Assembly: GCA_002862085.1 (NCBI GenBank)
Contig: PKCK01000099.1
Span: forward strand, 19,490 to 83,489
From: Planctomycetota bacterium
GTDB taxonomy: Bacteria > Planctomycetota > UBA1135 > GCA-002686595
Length of the DNA stretch: 64,000 bases
Reading direction: 5' to 3'
The translations under genes were made by a program, and so were the position numbers. Positions within the stretch are counted from its first letter, which is position 1. Each line of letters opens with the position of its first letter. Below, piece after piece: positions 29,654 through 38,766 of the stretch. Under the pieces are notes generated by a model. It did not search any database. It saw only the letters and a list, made by a program, of their open reading frames with translations, and had not been told where the DNA came from.

Positions 29654-30313
29654 ATGCGCAGACGAATCAGCCTCCTCCGCCTCGCCCCGCTCGCCGCGGC
29701 CGTCCTCCTGACCGCCTGCTCGGGGACCCGCAAGCTCGTCGACCCCGTCGTGGTCATCACCACCCGCAACGGCATGGAGCTCGGGGTCACGACCCGGAGC
29801 GGCGTCGTCTTCACCGGCGCCACCGCCGAGCGCGGCGAGATCGAGATCGAGGCCTGGTTCGGCGACGGGCCGACCATCGAGCGCACGATCATCGAGCCCG
29901 TCTCCGACGAGCTGTTCACCGCCGAGATCGACATCGTCCTGCCCTCGGTGCCGATCTCCTTCGACGAACCGCGAGACGGCGAGTCCCTCCAGCTGATGGG
30001 CCGCAAGGACGGGGCCCGGTGGTCCATGTCCGCGCGCGCGAAGACAGACCCCCGCGTCTTCGGCCTGCTGCTGGAGATCCCCTCCGGCTTCCCGGACGAC
30101 CCCGACCAGGTGGGGGCCGGTGTGTTTCGCCGCCTCCCCGAGCACCGCCACGAGCTCGTGGGCCTCGTGGTCGGCAAGATCCAGCTCGAGCGCGACGGCT
30201 CGGCACAGCGCTACCTCGCCGTGGCCGGACCGACCGAGCTCTGGCGGCTCGTGGCTCACCGGCGCGATCATCTGCGCAAGAAACCCTTCGTCTACCGCGA
30301 GGACATCCTCTGA
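29654..30313 (+). CDS. putative lipoprotein, function unknown
   Basis: Lipobox LLTAC in MRRRISLLRLAPLAAAVLLTACSG. Confidence 0.6.
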   Translation: MRRRISLLRLAPLAAAVLLTACSGTRKLVDPVVVITTRNGMELGVTTRSGVVFTGATAERGEIEIEAWFGDGPTIERTIIEPVSDELFTAEIDIVLPSVPISFDEPRDGESLQLMGRKDGARWSMSARAKTDPRVFGLLLEIPSGFPDDPDQVGAGVFRRLPEHRHELVGLVVGKIQLERDGSAQRYLAVAGPTELWRLVAHRRDHLRKKPFVYREDIL

Positions 30314-30341
30314 TCGCGCCAGCTCGTGCGCGTGACACCGG

Positions 30342-30377
30342 ACGCCGCCTGACTCCCCCGCCGGGGAGCGGCGGCGT
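30342..30377. terminator. bidirectional hairpin between convergent genes
   Basis: ACGCCGCC...GGCGGCGT with inner CTCCCC/GGGGAG stem. Confidence 0.5.
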
Positions 30378-30395
30378 TCTCGCGTCCTGACGGGA

Positions 30396-31946
30396 TCAGC
30401 GGCGCCAGAAGCCGGGCATCAGCAGCACGACGAGCGCGTAGAACTCCAGGCGGCCGAGCACCATGCAGAAGCTGAGCACGAGCTTCGGGAGCGCCTGGAG
30501 CCCGGCGAAGTTCTCGACGGGCCCGACGCCGCCCAGTCCCGGGCCGACGTTGTTCAGGGTCGCCACCACCGCCGTCGCGCTCGTCTCGAGGTCGGTGCCG
30601 AAGCTCGCGACGAGCGTCGTGGCGAAGAGGAACACGGCCACCCACAGGACCAGATAGCCCGTGACCGACGAGGTGATCCCCTCGTCGAGCGTCTGGCCAT
30701 CGATCCGCACGTCGTGGATGACCCTCGGCCGCGCGAAGCGCCGCACGCCCACCAGCGCCGCCTTGAGCACGATCGCGACCCGGACCAGCTTGAAACCCCC
30801 GCTCGTGGAGCCCGCGCAGGCCCCGCAGAACGCGAGCAGCATCAGGAGGATCCGGCAGAACTGCGGCCACGCGTCGAAATCCTCGGTGGCGAATCCAGCC
30901 GTGGTGATGATGCAGGTCACCTGGAAGAGGCTGTCACGCAGCGCCTCGACGGGGCCCCCCTGGCCCTCGGCTCCCGACGTGCCGGGCGCGCCCGAGAACC
31001 ACAGGACACCCGCGATGCTCAACGTCGCGGCCACCACGATCCCGATGAACATGCGCGCCTCGAGGCTCCCCACGAGCCTGCGCCACGCCGGCCTCGGCCC
31101 GACGCGGATGAGCGTGTCGTAGATCGCGAAGTTGAAGGCCGACAGCAGCATGAAGACCACCAGCACCCCCTCCACGGCCGCCGAGCCGAAGTAGGCGATG
31201 CTCTCCGAGTGGTTCGAGAAGCCGCCGTTCGCGATCGTCGAGAACGTGTGGATGACCGCGTCGAACGTCGGCATCCCGACGAGCAGGAGACCGGCGGCGA
31301 GCAGCAGGCTGAGCGCCATGTAGATCTTCACCAGCATGAGCGCCGAGTCGCGCACACGCTGATGCCCCGCCTCACGGCTGACGCCAGGCACCTCCGAGCG
31401 GAAGAGGCTGCGTCCCCCCGTCGGGAACAGCACCACGAAGACCATCACGATGCCGAAGCCGCCGATCCACTGGCTGAAGCAGCGCCAGAACGCGATGGCG
31501 TGGGGCATGGAGTCGATCCCCTCCCCCGACATGACCGTGGACCCCGTCGTGGTCAGCCCCGACACCGACTCGAAGAAGGCATCCACGAACGAGGTGAAGG
31601 TCCCCTCGTAGAGATAAGGGAGCGCACCTGCGACGCCGCCGACGAGCCACGAGAGCCCGACCGTCGCCAGGCCCTCCCGCCTGAAGAAGTCGATCCGACC
31701 CCTCTCGTCCTTCGTCGAGCCGTGGAACAGGACGGCGGGGATGGCGCCGAGCCCCATGGAGGTGATCGCCGCGTACATGCACGCCCGCGCCGAGTGGTGC
31801 TCGTCGTAGCCGAGCCCCACGAGCGCCGGCACCAGCATGAACACCCCCATCAGGATCATCACGATCCCGAGCATCCGCAGGACCGCGGGGATGTTCACGG
31901 GGCGAGGGCCGCGCCGCACGATCCGGTGGCTGGATGAGGCGGACAT
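30396..31946 (-). CDS. trkH: TrkH family potassium uptake protein
   Basis: Multi-TM ORF with LTTTGSTVMSG, GGFSNHSESIAYF, FCGACAGSTSGGFKLVRV, TLNNVGPGLGGVGP. Confidence 0.92.
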   Translation of the reverse strand: MSASSSHRIVRRGPRPVNIPAVLRMLGIVMILMGVFMLVPALVGLGYDEHHSARACMYAAITSMGLGAIPAVLFHGSTKDERGRIDFFRREGLATVGLSWLVGGVAGALPYLYEGTFTSFVDAFFESVSGLTTTGSTVMSGEGIDSMPHAIAFWRCFSQWIGGFGIVMVFVVLFPTGGRSLFRSEVPGVSREAGHQRVRDSALMLVKIYMALSLLLAAGLLLVGMPTFDAVIHTFSTIANGGFSNHSESIAYFGSAAVEGVLVVFMLLSAFNFAIYDTLIRVGPRPAWRRLVGSLEARMFIGIVVAATLSIAGVLWFSGAPGTSGAEGQGGPVEALRDSLFQVTCIITTAGFATEDFDAWPQFCRILLMLLAFCGACAGSTSGGFKLVRVAIVLKAALVGVRRFARPRVIHDVRIDGQTLDEGITSSVTGYLVLWVAVFLFATTLVASFGTDLETSATAVVATLNNVGPGLGGVGPVENFAGLQALPKLVLSFCMVLGRLEFYALVVLLMPGFWRR

Positions 31947-31955
31947 GGGGGCCCG

Positions 31956-33299
31956 TCAGGCGCCGGGGCGCAGGACGCGCTCGACCTCCTCCAGTTTCTC
32001 GACGACCGTGAACACGATCAGCGTGTCCCCCGGCCGCACCACGGAGTCGCCGGTCGCGATGGACACCGACTCCTCGTGGACGATGGCCCCGACCACGGCG
32101 CCCTTGGGGAGCCCCATCTTCTTGACCTTGATGGCGTCCTTGATCGTCGTCTGCAGCTCCAGCACCTCCGCGGCGCCCTGACCGATGACCGAGATGGCCT
32201 GCGGCGAGCCCGCGCGCACGTAGCGCAGGATGTGCGCGGCGCAGAGCGCGCGGGGGCTGATGGCCTGATCGACACCTTCGAGGAAGTCGTACACCTCGCG
32301 GTAGCCCGACTTCTGGATCAGCGCCACGGTCCGCTCCGCCCCGTGCCCCTTGGCGAGCATGCACGAGATCATGTTGATCTCGTCATCGTTCGTCGTCGCC
32401 ACGAAGACGCTCGCGGTGGCGATGCGCTCCTCCTGGAGGAGAGTGAAGTCGGTCGCGTCCCCGACGAGGACGGTGACCGCGCCCCGCGACTCGCTCGAGA
32501 GGGCCTGGGCTCGCGCGCGGTCCTTCTCGATCACGAAGACCTCGATTCCGGGCGAGTCCGCGAGGCGCCTCGCGATCTCGCGGCCGATGCTGCCCGCCCC
32601 CATGATCACCGCGCTGCGCTTCCACACCACCGTCTCGCCCGCCGCGCGCTCGAACGCATCGAGATCGCGGGTCTGGCCGAGGACGTAGACCTGGTCGCCC
32701 ACGCGGAGCTCGTCCTCCCCCGACGGCACAAGGAACTCGCGGTCGCGCTGCAGCGCGACGACGAGCACACCCGGCGGGATGCGGAGCTCGCCGAGCGGCG
32801 CGCTCGTGAGCTCGCTGGACTCACGCAGCGGAAGCCGCCGCAGCTGCACCTTCCCGTCCGCGAAGCTCTCGACCTCGAGGGCGTGGCGCTCACGCACGGT
32901 CGAGAGGATCGACTCGGCCGCGAGCTCCTCCGTCGAGAGCACGACGTGGAAGCCCAGAGCGTCCTTGTAGAAGTAACGGAAGTCGGTGAGGACCTGGGTG
33001 TCCTTCAACCGCAGGATGACCCGCTCTGCGCCGAGCTTCTTGGCCACCACGCTCGTCAGCATGTTCACGTGGTCGTCGTCGCTCACCGCGATCACGAGGT
33101 CCGCCGTGCTCGCGCCCGCGCTGGTCAGCGTGTCCGCGCGCGTCCCGTCCCCCACGAGGGCCTGGACGTCGAGGGACTCGGTCATCCGCCTGGACTTGGA
33201 CGGATCCGGGTCGACGACCGTGACGGCGTGCTCCTCGCGGCTCAAGATGTCGGCCAGGTGTTGGCCCACCTCTCCGGCGCCCACGATGACGATGTTCAT
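31956..33299 (-). CDS. trkA: Trk system potassium transport protein TrkA
   Basis: MNIVIVGAGEVGQHLADILSREEHAVTVVDPD; second Rossmann VIMGAGSIGREIARRLAD; adjacent to trkH. Confidence 0.93.
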   Translation of the reverse strand: MNIVIVGAGEVGQHLADILSREEHAVTVVDPDPSKSRRMTESLDVQALVGDGTRADTLTSAGASTADLVIAVSDDDHVNMLTSVVAKKLGAERVILRLKDTQVLTDFRYFYKDALGFHVVLSTEELAAESILSTVRERHALEVESFADGKVQLRRLPLRESSELTSAPLGELRIPPGVLVVALQRDREFLVPSGEDELRVGDQVYVLGQTRDLDAFERAAGETVVWKRSAVIMGAGSIGREIARRLADSPGIEVFVIEKDRARAQALSSESRGAVTVLVGDATDFTLLQEERIATASVFVATTNDDEINMISCMLAKGHGAERTVALIQKSGYREVYDFLEGVDQAISPRALCAAHILRYVRAGSPQAISVIGQGAAEVLELQTTIKDAIKVKKMGLPKGAVVGAIVHEESVSIATGDSVVRPGDTLIVFTVVEKLEEVERVLRPGA

Positions 33300-33334
33300 G
33301 CGGGCGACGATAGGACCGGTCGCCCCGCCGGTCC

Positions 33335-33919
33335 ATGTCCATGATCGCCCTCGTCGACAACCGCGACTCCTTCACGTTCAACATCGCCCAGGAGCTCATG
33401 GGGCTGGGGGCCGAGGTTGGCGTCGTCAGGGCCCTGGAGAGCGCGGCGGAGGACGTTCTGCGCCTCCGACCCGCAGGGATCGTCCTGGGCCCCGGACCGG
33501 GACGGCCTGGGGGCGCAGGGTGCACGGAGGAGCTCGTCCGGCTGGCCGCGGCGGGCGCCGGGCCGCCGGTCCTGGGGATCTGTCTGGGGCACCAGGCGAT
33601 CGCCACGGCCCTCGGCGGCCAGCTTCGCACGGCGCGCACCCTGGTCCACGGGGAGTGCCGCCCGGTGTCCCACGACGGACGCGGTGTGTTCGAGGACGAG
33701 AAGAGCCCCGTCGACCTCGCGCGGTACAACTCGCTCGCCGTCGAGGCCGACGGCCTTCCGTCGGAGCTCGAGATCGCCGGGACCACCGAGGACGGCGACG
33801 TCGCCGCCCTGCGCCACCGCACCCGGCCGCTCCAGGGGATCCAGGGGCACCCCGAGTCAGTCCTGTGCCTGGACGTCGGACGCCGGCTGCTGGGACGCTT
33901 CCTGCGCGGCCTCCACTGA
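33335..33919 (+). CDS. pabA: anthranilate/aminodeoxychorismate synthase component II
   Basis: LVDNRDSFTFNIAQEL, VLGPGPGRPGG, GICLGHQAIATALGG, GIQGHPESVL. Confidence 0.85.
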   Translation: MSMIALVDNRDSFTFNIAQELMGLGAEVGVVRALESAAEDVLRLRPAGIVLGPGPGRPGGAGCTEELVRLAAAGAGPPVLGICLGHQAIATALGGQLRTARTLVHGECRPVSHDGRGVFEDEKSPVDLARYNSLAVEADGLPSELEIAGTTEDGDVAALRHRTRPLQGIQGHPESVLCLDVGRRLLGRFLRGLH

Positions 33920-34702
33920 CCGATCGCCGATGGCCGCGGTCCACCGCGGCCAGGGACCTCTGCTGGGTCGCGCCTCCTCGCCGTCTCGCGTTCGCAGGAC
34001 CCGCCGCGTGACGAAGCGGTAGAGCGGCTTCACCGTGCGCATCCAGACCAGGGCGATGCCCCGGCGGCGCATCCGCGCGGACTCCTCCACGCGGAGCGCC
34101 GCGGGCCCGCGGCCGTCCCTCGTGTAACGCCGACGGTGCTTCTGCACGTGTCTCAGGTCGTCGCGGCAGCGCGCCTCGAACCAGCGGCCGCGCCGCTGCG
34201 GATGAAGGGTCGCGAGCTGGAAGTCGATGAGGACTGGCGCGCCGTCGATCCCCACGACGACGTTCTGCTCCTTGTGCAGGTCGTTGTGGCAGACGCCCGC
34301 GGCGTGCAGCTCGGCGACCCGGCGCTCGAGCAGGTCGAAGAAGTCGAGGGGCAGGGACTCTGCGCGATGGAGCGGGTCGCCCTCGGCGTAGGGCCGCAGA
34401 TGCACGCGCTCCGGGTCGGGGCGCGCGCCGCGGACCGTCTCGAGGGAGCGCGCCTCACGGAGCAGCGTCTCGTCGAGGTCCGGCGCCGCGGCGACGCCTC
34501 GCACGCCGCACTCCCGGAGTCGCCGGAGCGCGCGCGCCTCCCGGCGCGCGAGGAGCCCCGCGGCCCAGCCCAGCCCGGCCCGCGCCGTGACCACGCGCCT
34601 GACGAGGCGCACAGCCGGCCGGCTGCTCACCCCGTCCACGCGCACCAGTTCGACGCAGCCGAAGGTGTCGTGTTTCAGCTCCTTCTCGATGCGGACCGGC
34701 AT
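33857..34702 (-). CDS. lipopolysaccharide (Kdo) kinase-like protein
   Basis: VAELHAAGVCHNDLHKEQNVVVGIDGAPVLIDFQLAT kinase loop; Kdo/WaaP-like. Confidence 0.7.
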   Translation of the reverse strand: MPVRIEKELKHDTFGCVELVRVDGVSSRPAVRLVRRVVTARAGLGWAAGLLARREARALRRLRECGVRGVAAAPDLDETLLREARSLETVRGARPDPERVHLRPYAEGDPLHRAESLPLDFFDLLERRVAELHAAGVCHNDLHKEQNVVVGIDGAPVLIDFQLATLHPQRRGRWFEARCRDDLRHVQKHRRRYTRDGRGPAALRVEESARMRRRGIALVWMRTVKPLYRFVTRRVLRTRDGEEARPSRGPWPRWTAAIGDRSVEAAQEASQQPASDVQAQD

Positions 34703-34727
34703 CGCGCCACCTACCGTACTCCGGCCC

Positions 34728-35702
34728 ATGACGACGAGCACAGCCCCGCACCCTGGAGGAGCCAGAGGCGCCAACGCGCCCCGGGAGGGGACGATCCTCG
34801 TCCGCGACCTCGGCCACCGCTTCGGCGACAAGACCGCCCTCGAGGACGGCCTCGAGCTCCGCGTGGAAGCGGGCGGCGTGGTGGGGCTCCTCGGACCGAA
34901 CGGCAGCGGCAAGAGCACCCTCATGCGCCTGCTCGTGGGCCTCGTCCCCCTCGAGCGCGGCGCGATCTCCGTCGACGGCGTCCAGCTGGAGAAGGACGGC
35001 CTCGAGGTGCGCAGACGGGTCACGTACGCCCCCGGGGAGCTCCACCTCTACGGCGAGCTCACCGGCGAGGAGCACCTCCGGGTGCTCCTGCGAGCCAGGC
35101 CCGCGGCGGCCCTCCGCCGCGCGCGGGAGACCGCGGAGGAGCTCGGCCTCCCCCTGAAGCGCCGGGTCCGTGGCTACAGCCACGGCATGAAGCGCCAGCT
35201 CGTCTTCGCCGCTGCCATGGCGCCGTCCGTCCGCGTCCGCATCCTCGACGAGATCTCCGAGGGCCTGGATCCCGCCAAGCGCAGCCAGATCCTGGATCAC
35301 ATCGAGCACGACGCCGCCTCGGGAACCACGATCCTGCTCTCCTCGCACCACCTCGGCGAGGTCGATCGCGCGTGCCAGCGCATCGTCTTCCTCAGCGCCG
35401 GCCGGATCATCGCGGACGAGACCGCCGAGGCCGTCCGGGCCCGCGCCGCGCGCGTCCTGAAGCTACGCTTCCCCGAGAGCGCGGACGGCGAGGCCGTCGC
35501 AGCCGCGCTGCAGGGCGCGGACGTCGAGACGCTGTCGCGCGAGAACGGAGTCTTCCGGCTGGTGCTCGAGGATGAGGATCCACGCCCCTTCCTCGGGCGC
35601 CTCGCCGCCGCGGAGGGCCTGCCGGCTCCCCTCTCCATCGAGCACGGCCGCCTCAGCCTCCGAGAGCTCTACCGCTCGCTCTACGGAGTGGAGGGGACCT
35701 GA
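34728..35702 (+). CDS. ABC transporter ATP-binding protein
   Basis: GLLGPNGSGKSTLMRLLVGLVP, YSHGMKRQLVFAAAMAPSVRVRILDE; start at 34728. Confidence 0.9.
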   Translation: MTTSTAPHPGGARGANAPREGTILVRDLGHRFGDKTALEDGLELRVEAGGVVGLLGPNGSGKSTLMRLLVGLVPLERGAISVDGVQLEKDGLEVRRRVTYAPGELHLYGELTGEEHLRVLLRARPAAALRRARETAEELGLPLKRRVRGYSHGMKRQLVFAAAMAPSVRVRILDEISEGLDPAKRSQILDHIEHDAASGTTILLSSHHLGEVDRACQRIVFLSAGRIIADETAEAVRARAARVLKLRFPESADGEAVAAALQGADVETLSRENGVFRLVLEDEDPRPFLGRLAAAEGLPAPLSIEHGRLSLRELYRSLYGVEGT

Positions 35703-36466
35703 TGCTGCACGGCCTCAAGAGCTACCTGGTCTACTCCTTCGGGTTCTTGCTCGTCCTCGAGATCATGATCGCGGCGGCCATCTATTGGTGGCCGACCTTC
35801 GAGGACAACGCCCAGAACATCATCAACATCGCGTCGCGCATCCCCGTCCTCGGAGGACTCGCGACGACGGTCAAGGAGAAGGGCGTCAGCGCCTACGTGT
35901 ACGGCCAGCAGTACTTCAAGGGCTGCGCCGCTCTGGGCACCGCGGCCTGCGTCCTGTTCGCCGCCCCCTCCGTGGCCGGTGAGGTCCATCGCGGCACGAT
36001 GGAGATGTGGCTCGCGCGTCCGGTCTCACGGTCGCGTCTGTTCACCGAACGGTGGCTCGGCGGCTTCGCGGCGATCGCGGTACCGGTGGTCCTCTCGAGC
36101 CTGTCGATCGCCTGGATGCTTCCCTGGGTCGACGACTCGATGCCGCTGGGCGACCTCGCGCTGACGTCCCTCCACATGGTGCTCTTCCTCGCGCCGATCT
36201 ACGCCGCGACCTTCGCGTGGTCGTCCATCGGCTCGGAGCCGATGCGGATCAGCTTCGTGATGCTCTTCCTCTCCGTGCTGGCCTTCGCCATGTACCTCGT
36301 GGAGGCGGTCACGAACTACACGCCCTACCGCATCGTCGACATCCGCGTCTTCCTCGACATCGAAGCGACGGGACGCCTCGACTGGCGGTACTACGTCCCG
36401 CTCACGGCCGCGACCCTGGCCGGGTACGTGGTGGGACTGCGCAGCTTCCTGCGCCGGACGCCCTGA
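35702..36466 (+). CDS. ABC transporter permease
   Basis: Hydrophobic ORF overlapping the ATPase stop; MEMWLARPVSRSRLFTERWLGGF typical of ABC-2 permeases. Confidence 0.8.
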   Translation: MLHGLKSYLVYSFGFLLVLEIMIAAAIYWWPTFEDNAQNIINIASRIPVLGGLATTVKEKGVSAYVYGQQYFKGCAALGTAACVLFAAPSVAGEVHRGTMEMWLARPVSRSRLFTERWLGGFAAIAVPVVLSSLSIAWMLPWVDDSMPLGDLALTSLHMVLFLAPIYAATFAWSSIGSEPMRISFVMLFLSVLAFAMYLVEAVTNYTPYRIVDIRVFLDIEATGRLDWRYYVPLTAATLAGYVVGLRSFLRRTP

Positions 36467-36470
36467 GGTC

Positions 36471-37955
36471 TCAGCGTCCGCCCGCCCGGATCCAGGCGCG
36501 GAGCGCCTCCTCGAGCTCCGCGACGTCGACTCCCTCGAGGGCCGCCTCCAGCGCGCGCTCGCGCGCCCGCCCCGCCGCAGCGCGCAACCGAGAGCCGGTC
36601 ATCCCCGAGAACGCGGCGCCCTCGGCCTCGAGCCTCCAGCGCGCGCGGAGCTCCGCGAAGTAGCGCTCGAGCAGCCCTCCCCAGGCCTCCTCGGCGCGCG
36701 CCGCGCGTGACGTGCGCAGGAACCTCACCAGGGCGTAGCCCATCGAGTAGTTCACGTCCGGACTGGCGTAGTACTCCTGCTGGCTCATGCGCAGGAGCGT
36801 CTCGAGAGCGGGGAGGGATCCGCTCGCAAGCCGCGTCCGGAGGAAGCGCTCGCGTTCAGGCAGGCCTTCGATCCGGATCACGCGCCCGCGGTCGACCACC
36901 GCGCCCGCGTAGAACTCCGCGGTCCCCTCGTCGTACCACGCGTGCGGCCGCACCGCGCTCGCGGTGTGGTGGACGAACTGGTGGCAGGCCTCGTGGTACA
37001 GGGTGCACAGCGTCGGGTGTCCCGCGGGCAGCCGCCCCTCGCGGACCTCCCGTGCGTCGTAGAGGACGAGCTCCCGGGTGTTCGGGTTGAAGTGGCCCAC
37101 CGTGCCCGGGTTCCCGCCGAAGGTCAGGTACTCGCCGCGGTCGCGGCAGACGCGGACGACGCTCAGCGATTCGGCGGGCCGGTCGGGCGGGAAGTCCGAG
37201 GTGAAGCGCCTGCGCACGGCGACGAGCTCGTCCGCGATCTGCTCGAGCACCGGCGCGCTCCCCGGACCGTGGTAGAGCACGATCGAGTGCTCGGTGTCGC
37301 GCACCGACCAGCCGTCCACGAGCGCGCAGGCCACTTCGATGCGCTCCTCCACATGAGGCAGACGGGTGCGCCGATAGCGTCGAGTCCAGCGGGCCCGCTC
37401 CTCGTCGATCTCCGCGTGGCTGAAGAACCGGAAGCTCGAGGCGACCCGCGCGAACACGCGCGTCTCTCGCCGCTCGATTCGCGGCTCACACTCCCCCACG
37501 AAGATCAAGGCGCGGGTGTCCTCGATCCAGCCGTGGACGAAGAGCGCGCGGGTCTCCCCGGCGCCGTCGAGGTACGCCCCCGTGAATCGAGCGGGCGTGC
37601 GTCCGTACCGTTTGCGCACCGAGCGCTCCCGCGCGAGCTCGGACGGCTGGAACGTACGGAGCACCCAGCGCTGCACGTCCTCGGCCGTGGCCGCGTCCTC
37701 GACCGTGAAGACCTGGTGGGTGACCGGTGCCCGCCGGTCCTTCGGCGCGTCCTTCGGCGCGTGGACGAGCAGGAGCCCCTCGCTCCCCGGCGGAACCGGT
37801 CGCGCCTCGAAGGCCGCTGGCAGGCCGATCGAGAAGCCGTGTTCGGGGTGCTTGCTCGTCAGGTCGAACGCTGACGCAGGCGCGGCCGCGATGCACGCGA
37901 GGAGACAGGGCCGCAGGACGCGGCCAGCGCGGTGAAGAGCAGGGAGGAGCGCCAT
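36471..37955 (-). CDS. secreted putative metallopeptidase (DUF1570-like)
   Basis: TLCTLYHEACHQFVHHTASAVRPHAWYDEGTAEFYAG (HExxH plus downstream Glu). Confidence 0.7.
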   Translation of the reverse strand: MALLPALHRAGRVLRPCLLACIAAAPASAFDLTSKHPEHGFSIGLPAAFEARPVPPGSEGLLLVHAPKDAPKDRRAPVTHQVFTVEDAATAEDVQRWVLRTFQPSELARERSVRKRYGRTPARFTGAYLDGAGETRALFVHGWIEDTRALIFVGECEPRIERRETRVFARVASSFRFFSHAEIDEERARWTRRYRRTRLPHVEERIEVACALVDGWSVRDTEHSIVLYHGPGSAPVLEQIADELVAVRRRFTSDFPPDRPAESLSVVRVCRDRGEYLTFGGNPGTVGHFNPNTRELVLYDAREVREGRLPAGHPTLCTLYHEACHQFVHHTASAVRPHAWYDEGTAEFYAGAVVDRGRVIRIEGLPERERFLRTRLASGSLPALETLLRMSQQEYYASPDVNYSMGYALVRFLRTSRAARAEEAWGGLLERYFAELRARWRLEAEGAAFSGMTGSRLRAAAGRARERALEAALEGVDVAELEEALRAWIRAGGR

Positions 37956-37988
37956 GGAGGGTGGATCGGCGCCTGCTCGCGGGCTCCC

Positions 37989-38690
37989 TCAGCCGAACCA
38001 GCGAGCGAGCCGGAGCCGCCACCGGAAGGTCCAGCCCCGGGACCCCCGCGTTTCGGGATGGGACGCTGCGAGGCGCGCGGCCTCGGCGAAGGCGGCGTCC
38101 GCCGCCGCCGCGTTCTTCCGCCCTCGCTCGACGCGCCCGCGCAGGAGCGCGCTCTCGGGAGCCGGGCCGTGGTTGAGCTCGAAGCGCGCGATCCGCTCGC
38201 TCGCCGCGTCGTATCGCGCGAGGGCGTGATCGAGGCGAGCCGCGAGCAGCATCGCAGCCCCGTAGCCGTGCTCCTCGTCCTCCGCCAGCAGCCCCTCGAG
38301 GACCTCGAGCCCGCGCGCCCGCTCCTCACCGCCGACCGCGGCTGCCGCGCGCGCGAAGCCGTAGCGCCATTCGAGGCTCGCTGGATCCATCTCCATCGCC
38401 TCGCGGAACAGGGGCAAAGCCCTGCGCGCGCGGCCTTGGGAGAGATGGAGCCCTGCGAGCTTGCCCTTGTGGTGCGGCGTGTTCACCGAGCCGAGCGACC
38501 GCTCGAGGGCGCGCCGTCGGCCCGCGTCCACCGCCTCCGTACCCACCTTGGCGAGCGCCGCCGAGAGGAGGATCGCCGTGAACCAGAACCCGAGGAACGG
38601 GATCCGGAAGAGCCCGCCCACCAGGGGCACCTGGGCCAGGAGACCCGTCAGGAAGAAGACGGCGACGAAGAAGAGCAGGAAGCGCAGCAC
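37989..38690 (-). CDS. membrane-anchored TPR-like hypothetical protein
   Basis: Two N-terminal hydrophobic segments then TPR-like helices; GTG start at 38690 tentative. Confidence 0.55.
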   Translation of the reverse strand: MLRFLLFFVAVFFLTGLLAQVPLVGGLFRIPFLGFWFTAILLSAALAKVGTEAVDAGRRRALERSLGSVNTPHHKGKLAGLHLSQGRARRALPLFREAMEMDPASLEWRYGFARAAAAVGGEERARGLEVLEGLLAEDEEHGYGAAMLLAARLDHALARYDAASERIARFELNHGPAPESALLRGRVERGRKNAAAADAAFAEAARLAASHPETRGSRGWTFRWRLRLARWFG

Positions 38691-38766
38691 GGCGGGCGGA
38701 GGGTAGCCGAAGAGGCCGGCGAGGAATCCCTGGAGCCCGGGCGCCGGGCCCGTATTCTCGCGCCCC

